Part shown: positions 61,795-64,000 of the stretch, piece by piece
How the letters are laid out: the number at the start of each line of letters is the position of its first letter
How positions within the stretch are numbered: position 1 is the first letter of the stretch
DNA from: Pseudodesulfovibrio sp. 5S69
GTDB taxonomy: Bacteria > Desulfobacterota > Desulfovibrionia > Desulfovibrionales > Desulfovibrionaceae
Assembly: GCF_037094465.1 (NCBI RefSeq)
Contig: NZ_CP146609.1
Coordinates: forward strand, 1,737,501 to 1,801,500
Direction: 5' to 3'
Length of the DNA: 64,000 nucleotides
Program-made: the position numbers and the translations under genes
The notes under the pieces: model-generated
Told to the model about the DNA's origin: nothing
Database searches by the model: none
Seen by the model: only the letters and a program-made list of their open reading frames with translations

Positions 61795-63414
61795 TCATCC
61801 CTTGACGGCCAGGACGTGGACCAGGCCCGCGATGGACTGCCGGTCGACGACGTGGAATTCGGGCAGCCGGTCCTTGATGTCGTTCCAGTGGGTGGCGCGG
61901 ATGGCCAGGACCACTTTGTCGTGTTTGGCCATCTCTTCGATGAGCCGGTCGTACTTGTCGTACTCGGGATAGTCGTGCCCGGCGTAGTAGGTGTAGATGC
62001 CGGAATAGACTCTTGCCGCAAAGGGCGCGTAGCCGCGTTCGATGTAGTTCTTGAGGACGAGCGCCTGGTGCCGGGGGCTCATGGCGTCGTCCAGGGACGG
62101 GGCGGCCAGCATGCCCACCGGGTAGATCCACAGGATCATGGCCAGGGCGCAGGTCAACAGGGCGGCGCGGAACCCCTTGTCGCGCATGGCGAAGATGGCC
62201 GCGCCGCCGAGGACGAGCACGGCGGCGCACAACCCCATGCCGCGGACGGGTACCGGGACCGGGATGAGGTCGCCCGCCAGGAGCAGGGCCGCGCCGATCA
62301 GGGCCCACAGCCCGCCCACCAGGGTCCACAGCCGCCTGGCGCGGGGATCGCTCATGGTCCGCAGGGCGTCGGCGATGAGGATGGCCAGGGGCGGGAACAT
62401 GGGCAGGACGTAGATGAAGACTTTGCCGGACAGGGAGGAGAGAAAGAGGAAGGTGGCCAGAAACATGATCCAGAGCAGGGCCTTGGGCCCGGCGTGGCGG
62501 CGTCCGCCCCACAGGGTCCCCCAGAAGGACAGGGAGAACAGCCGGTGGACCGGGGCGGCGAACAGGGCCAGGGTCCATGGCATCCAGGCCAGGGGGAAGG
62601 CAGCGAAATACCACCACCACGCCTCCTTGTGGTGGAAGGTGTGGGTGGCCCGCTCCAGGATTTGCTTGCCGAGCACGGTGTTGATCAGAAAGCCCGGCCC
62701 CTCGGCCACGATCACGCCCGCGATCCAGACGGCGAGCATGCCGAGCATGGCCAGCAGGCCCATCCCCGTGCGCCGGGAGAGCAGCCGCTTGGCCTCGCCC
62801 TTGAAGGCCAGGAACAGGGTGATGTCGACCAGCGGGAACAGGAAGCCGAGCGGCCCTTTGACCAGGGTGGCGGCCCCGGCCAGGACGAATCCCCAGACCG
62901 GCCACCAGCCTTCGGACTTTTCGGTGTACGCCCGGTAAAAGGCGGCGTGGCTCAAGATGATCAGGGCAGCGAACATCAGGTCCATGCGCGAGTAGTGCAG
63001 CAGGGCCGCGACCATGAAGGTGGACACCAGGATCAGGGTGGAGGCCAGGGAGGTGGTCCGGTCGAACTTGAGCGTCCGGGCCAGGGCGTAGGCCGCGAAC
63101 AGGAAGAACAGGCCGGAGAGGGCCGCGCCCAGGAAAAAGACCGCGGGCTGGTGGAACGGGGTCAGCTTGTCCAGGAGCCAGAGGAACCAGAAATAGACCG
63201 GCGGCTTGTCCGGGTAGGGCTGGCCGTTCAGGGCCAGGACGACCCATTTCCCGTGGGCGGCCAGGTTCTTGTAGGCGTCGGCGTAGCGGACCTCGTCCGA
63301 GAACCACAGGGCGCGGTTGTTCAGGGCGAACCAGGTCTGGGCCAGCACGGCCAGGGTCATGGTCAGCCAGGGGTGGTTTTCGAGCCGGGTCCAGAGAGTG
63401 CGAAGGGCGCTCAT
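61795..63414 (-). CDS. ArnT/PMT-like family 39 glycosyltransferase
   Basis: 539 aa with about 12 hydrophobic segments. The first periplasmic loop has WFSDEVRYADAYKNL, containing the DE motif typical of ArnT and related GT-C enzymes, and GQPYPDKPPVYFW. The soluble periplasmic C-terminus spans about residues 445-539. It transfers a sugar from a polyprenyl phosphate donor to lipid A or another acceptor. The start is 1 bp past the stop of the PAP2 gene, so both are co-transcribed; PAP2 could recycle the lipid carrier. Confidence 0.85.
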   Translation of the reverse strand: MSALRTLWTRLENHPWLTMTLAVLAQTWFALNNRALWFSDEVRYADAYKNLAAHGKWVVLALNGQPYPDKPPVYFWFLWLLDKLTPFHQPAVFFLGAALSGLFFLFAAYALARTLKFDRTTSLASTLILVSTFMVAALLHYSRMDLMFAALIILSHAAFYRAYTEKSEGWWPVWGFVLAGAATLVKGPLGFLFPLVDITLFLAFKGEAKRLLSRRTGMGLLAMLGMLAVWIAGVIVAEGPGFLINTVLGKQILERATHTFHHKEAWWWYFAAFPLAWMPWTLALFAAPVHRLFSLSFWGTLWGGRRHAGPKALLWIMFLATFLFLSSLSGKVFIYVLPMFPPLAILIADALRTMSDPRARRLWTLVGGLWALIGAALLLAGDLIPVPVPVRGMGLCAAVLVLGGAAIFAMRDKGFRAALLTCALAMILWIYPVGMLAAPSLDDAMSPRHQALVLKNYIERGYAPFAARVYSGIYTYYAGHDYPEYDKYDRLIEEMAKHDKVVLAIRATHWNDIKDRLPEFHVVDRQSIAGLVHVLAVKG

Positions 63415-63415
63415 G

Positions 63416-64000
63416 TCATGATCTCCTGAAAAGCGAGGAATCGGCGATGATCACGGCGGCGAAACCGCCCACGCTGCCGAGCAGCCAGCCGAAGAATACG
63501 TCCGAGGGGTGATGCCAGCCGAGATAGATGCGCGAGAAGCCCACCAGGGCGAGAAACAGGCCGAACAGCGCGGTGACGGCCAAGCGCGACAGGCGCAGGG
63601 CCAGGGGCAGGGTCCAGCCGGTGATCTCCGTGGTGTGGCCCGAGGGCAGGGCCTCCTGCGCGGCGCGGCCGGACAGGGGCTCGTACCAGGGACCGTTGCC
63701 GGGGCGGGGCCTGCCGATGAGGTACTTGGTGAAATGCACGGCCAGCCCGGCGACCACTCCCTGGACCACGAGCAGGACCAGGACGAAGCGCAGCCGTTCG
63801 CGGTTGCCGGTGCGCCAGGCGGTCAGGAGCATGACCGCATAGACAAGATAGAACAGCGGGTTGCACCAGTCGGTGACGGCCTTCATGAACAGCTTGAGCC
63901 CGGCGTGGGCCGCGCGGTGGTCCCGGAAGAACGCGGCCACGTCCCCCTCGCTCGCGAACCCGAACCAGAGCGCGGCCAGGACCAGCAGGAGCGGCGCGGA
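63416..64000 (-). CDS. PAP2-family phosphatase (5' partial)
   Basis: The frame is open to the right window edge, so the N-terminus is missing; a hydrophobic segment (PLLLVLAALWFGFA) precedes the GTG at 63940. The three phosphatase motifs are complete: KYLIGRPRP, PSGHTTE and SRIYLGWHHPSD. Five or six membrane segments. It dephosphorylates lipid phosphates such as undecaprenyl pyrophosphate or phosphatidylglycerol phosphate, or transfers phosphate to lipid A. It lies just ahead of the GT39-like gene. Confidence 0.88.
   Translation of the reverse strand, partial: SAPLLLVLAALWFGFASEGDVAAFFRDHRAAHAGLKLFMKAVTDWCNPLFYLVYAVMLLTAWRTGNRERLRFVLVLLVVQGVVAGLAVHFTKYLIGRPRPGNGPWYEPLSGRAAQEALPSGHTTEITGWTLPLALRLSRLAVTALFGLFLALVGFSRIYLGWHHPSDVFFGWLLGSVGGFAAVIIADSSLFRRS

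Overview
The window looks like chromosome of a mesophilic, strictly anaerobic Desulfovibrionaceae bacterium, most like Pseudodesulfovibrio/Desulfovibrio. The evidence is a periplasmic [NiFe] hydrogenase of the HynBA type with maturation genes, a class III (oxygen-sensitive) ribonucleotide reductase, lipid A synthesis (LpxB, GmhA), LUD-domain and 2-hydroxyacid-oxidase genes typical of lactate users, and a uniformly GC-rich sequence with strong third-position G/C. This placement is inference from gene content; no 16S rRNA is present. I found no tRNA, rRNA, CRISPR array, prophage or intact insertion sequence.

Layout. 1-9.5 kb: an OlsF-like lipid acyltransferase (cut by the window edge), a thioredoxin-fold lipoprotein, OpgG, then a minus-strand block (LOG protein, threonine aldolase, SGNH hydrolase, flavin split-barrel protein) and a pair of TIGR04283/TIGR04282-type glycosyltransferases. 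9.5-17.2 kb: NhaA, then the classic minus-strand cluster rpmH-rnpA-yidD-yidC-jag, followed by mnmE, and a LUD protein. 17.4-21.8 kb: UPF0280, a GNAT, a Crp/Fnr-like regulator, a PAS-GGDEF diguanylate cyclase and a thiamine-binding-like protein. 22-27.2 kb: hynBA and, beyond a small decayed insert, the maturation protease and hypC on the opposite strand. 27.2-36 kb: a methyltransferase, a ThDP enzyme, isocitrate dehydrogenase, a sirtuin, trpB2 behind a likely attenuator, a META lipoprotein and a NagZ-like hydrolase. 36-45.7 kb: rhomboid protease, a zinc/manganese-type ABC pair with a small Cys-rich protein, several unknown proteins, PurU, GmhA, a PfpI-like protein. 45.8-50.4 kb: nrdG-nrdD and a YbdG-like MscS channel. 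50.5-56 kb: a membrane metallophosphoesterase, an APC permease, and a GntR/FadR regulator with an LldR-like operator controlling a Cys-rich FMN 2-hydroxyacid oxidase and a TauE/SafE exporter. 56-64 kb: a glycosyltransferase, LpxB, a Gfo/Idh/MocA oxidoreductase, a BON lipoprotein, a family 39-type glycosyltransferase and a PAP2 phosphatase cut by the window edge.

Between the genes, two dispersed palindromic repeat families stand out. One (about 120 bp, three copies) sits just 3' of a gene in the same orientation each time. The other (about 112 bp, two copies) looks like a mobile terminator. The most interesting regulatory candidate is the leader in front of trpB2: a promoter, a 23-codon ORF with one Trp codon, a long rod hairpin and an intrinsic terminator that share one strand, as in a transcription attenuator. 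Other points are a non-AUG (CTG) start for rnpA, a frameshifted SMR transporter remnant between the hydrogenase structural and maturation genes, and tandem 14-nt direct repeats upstream of hynB. I see no clearly new multi-gene defence or mobile system here.
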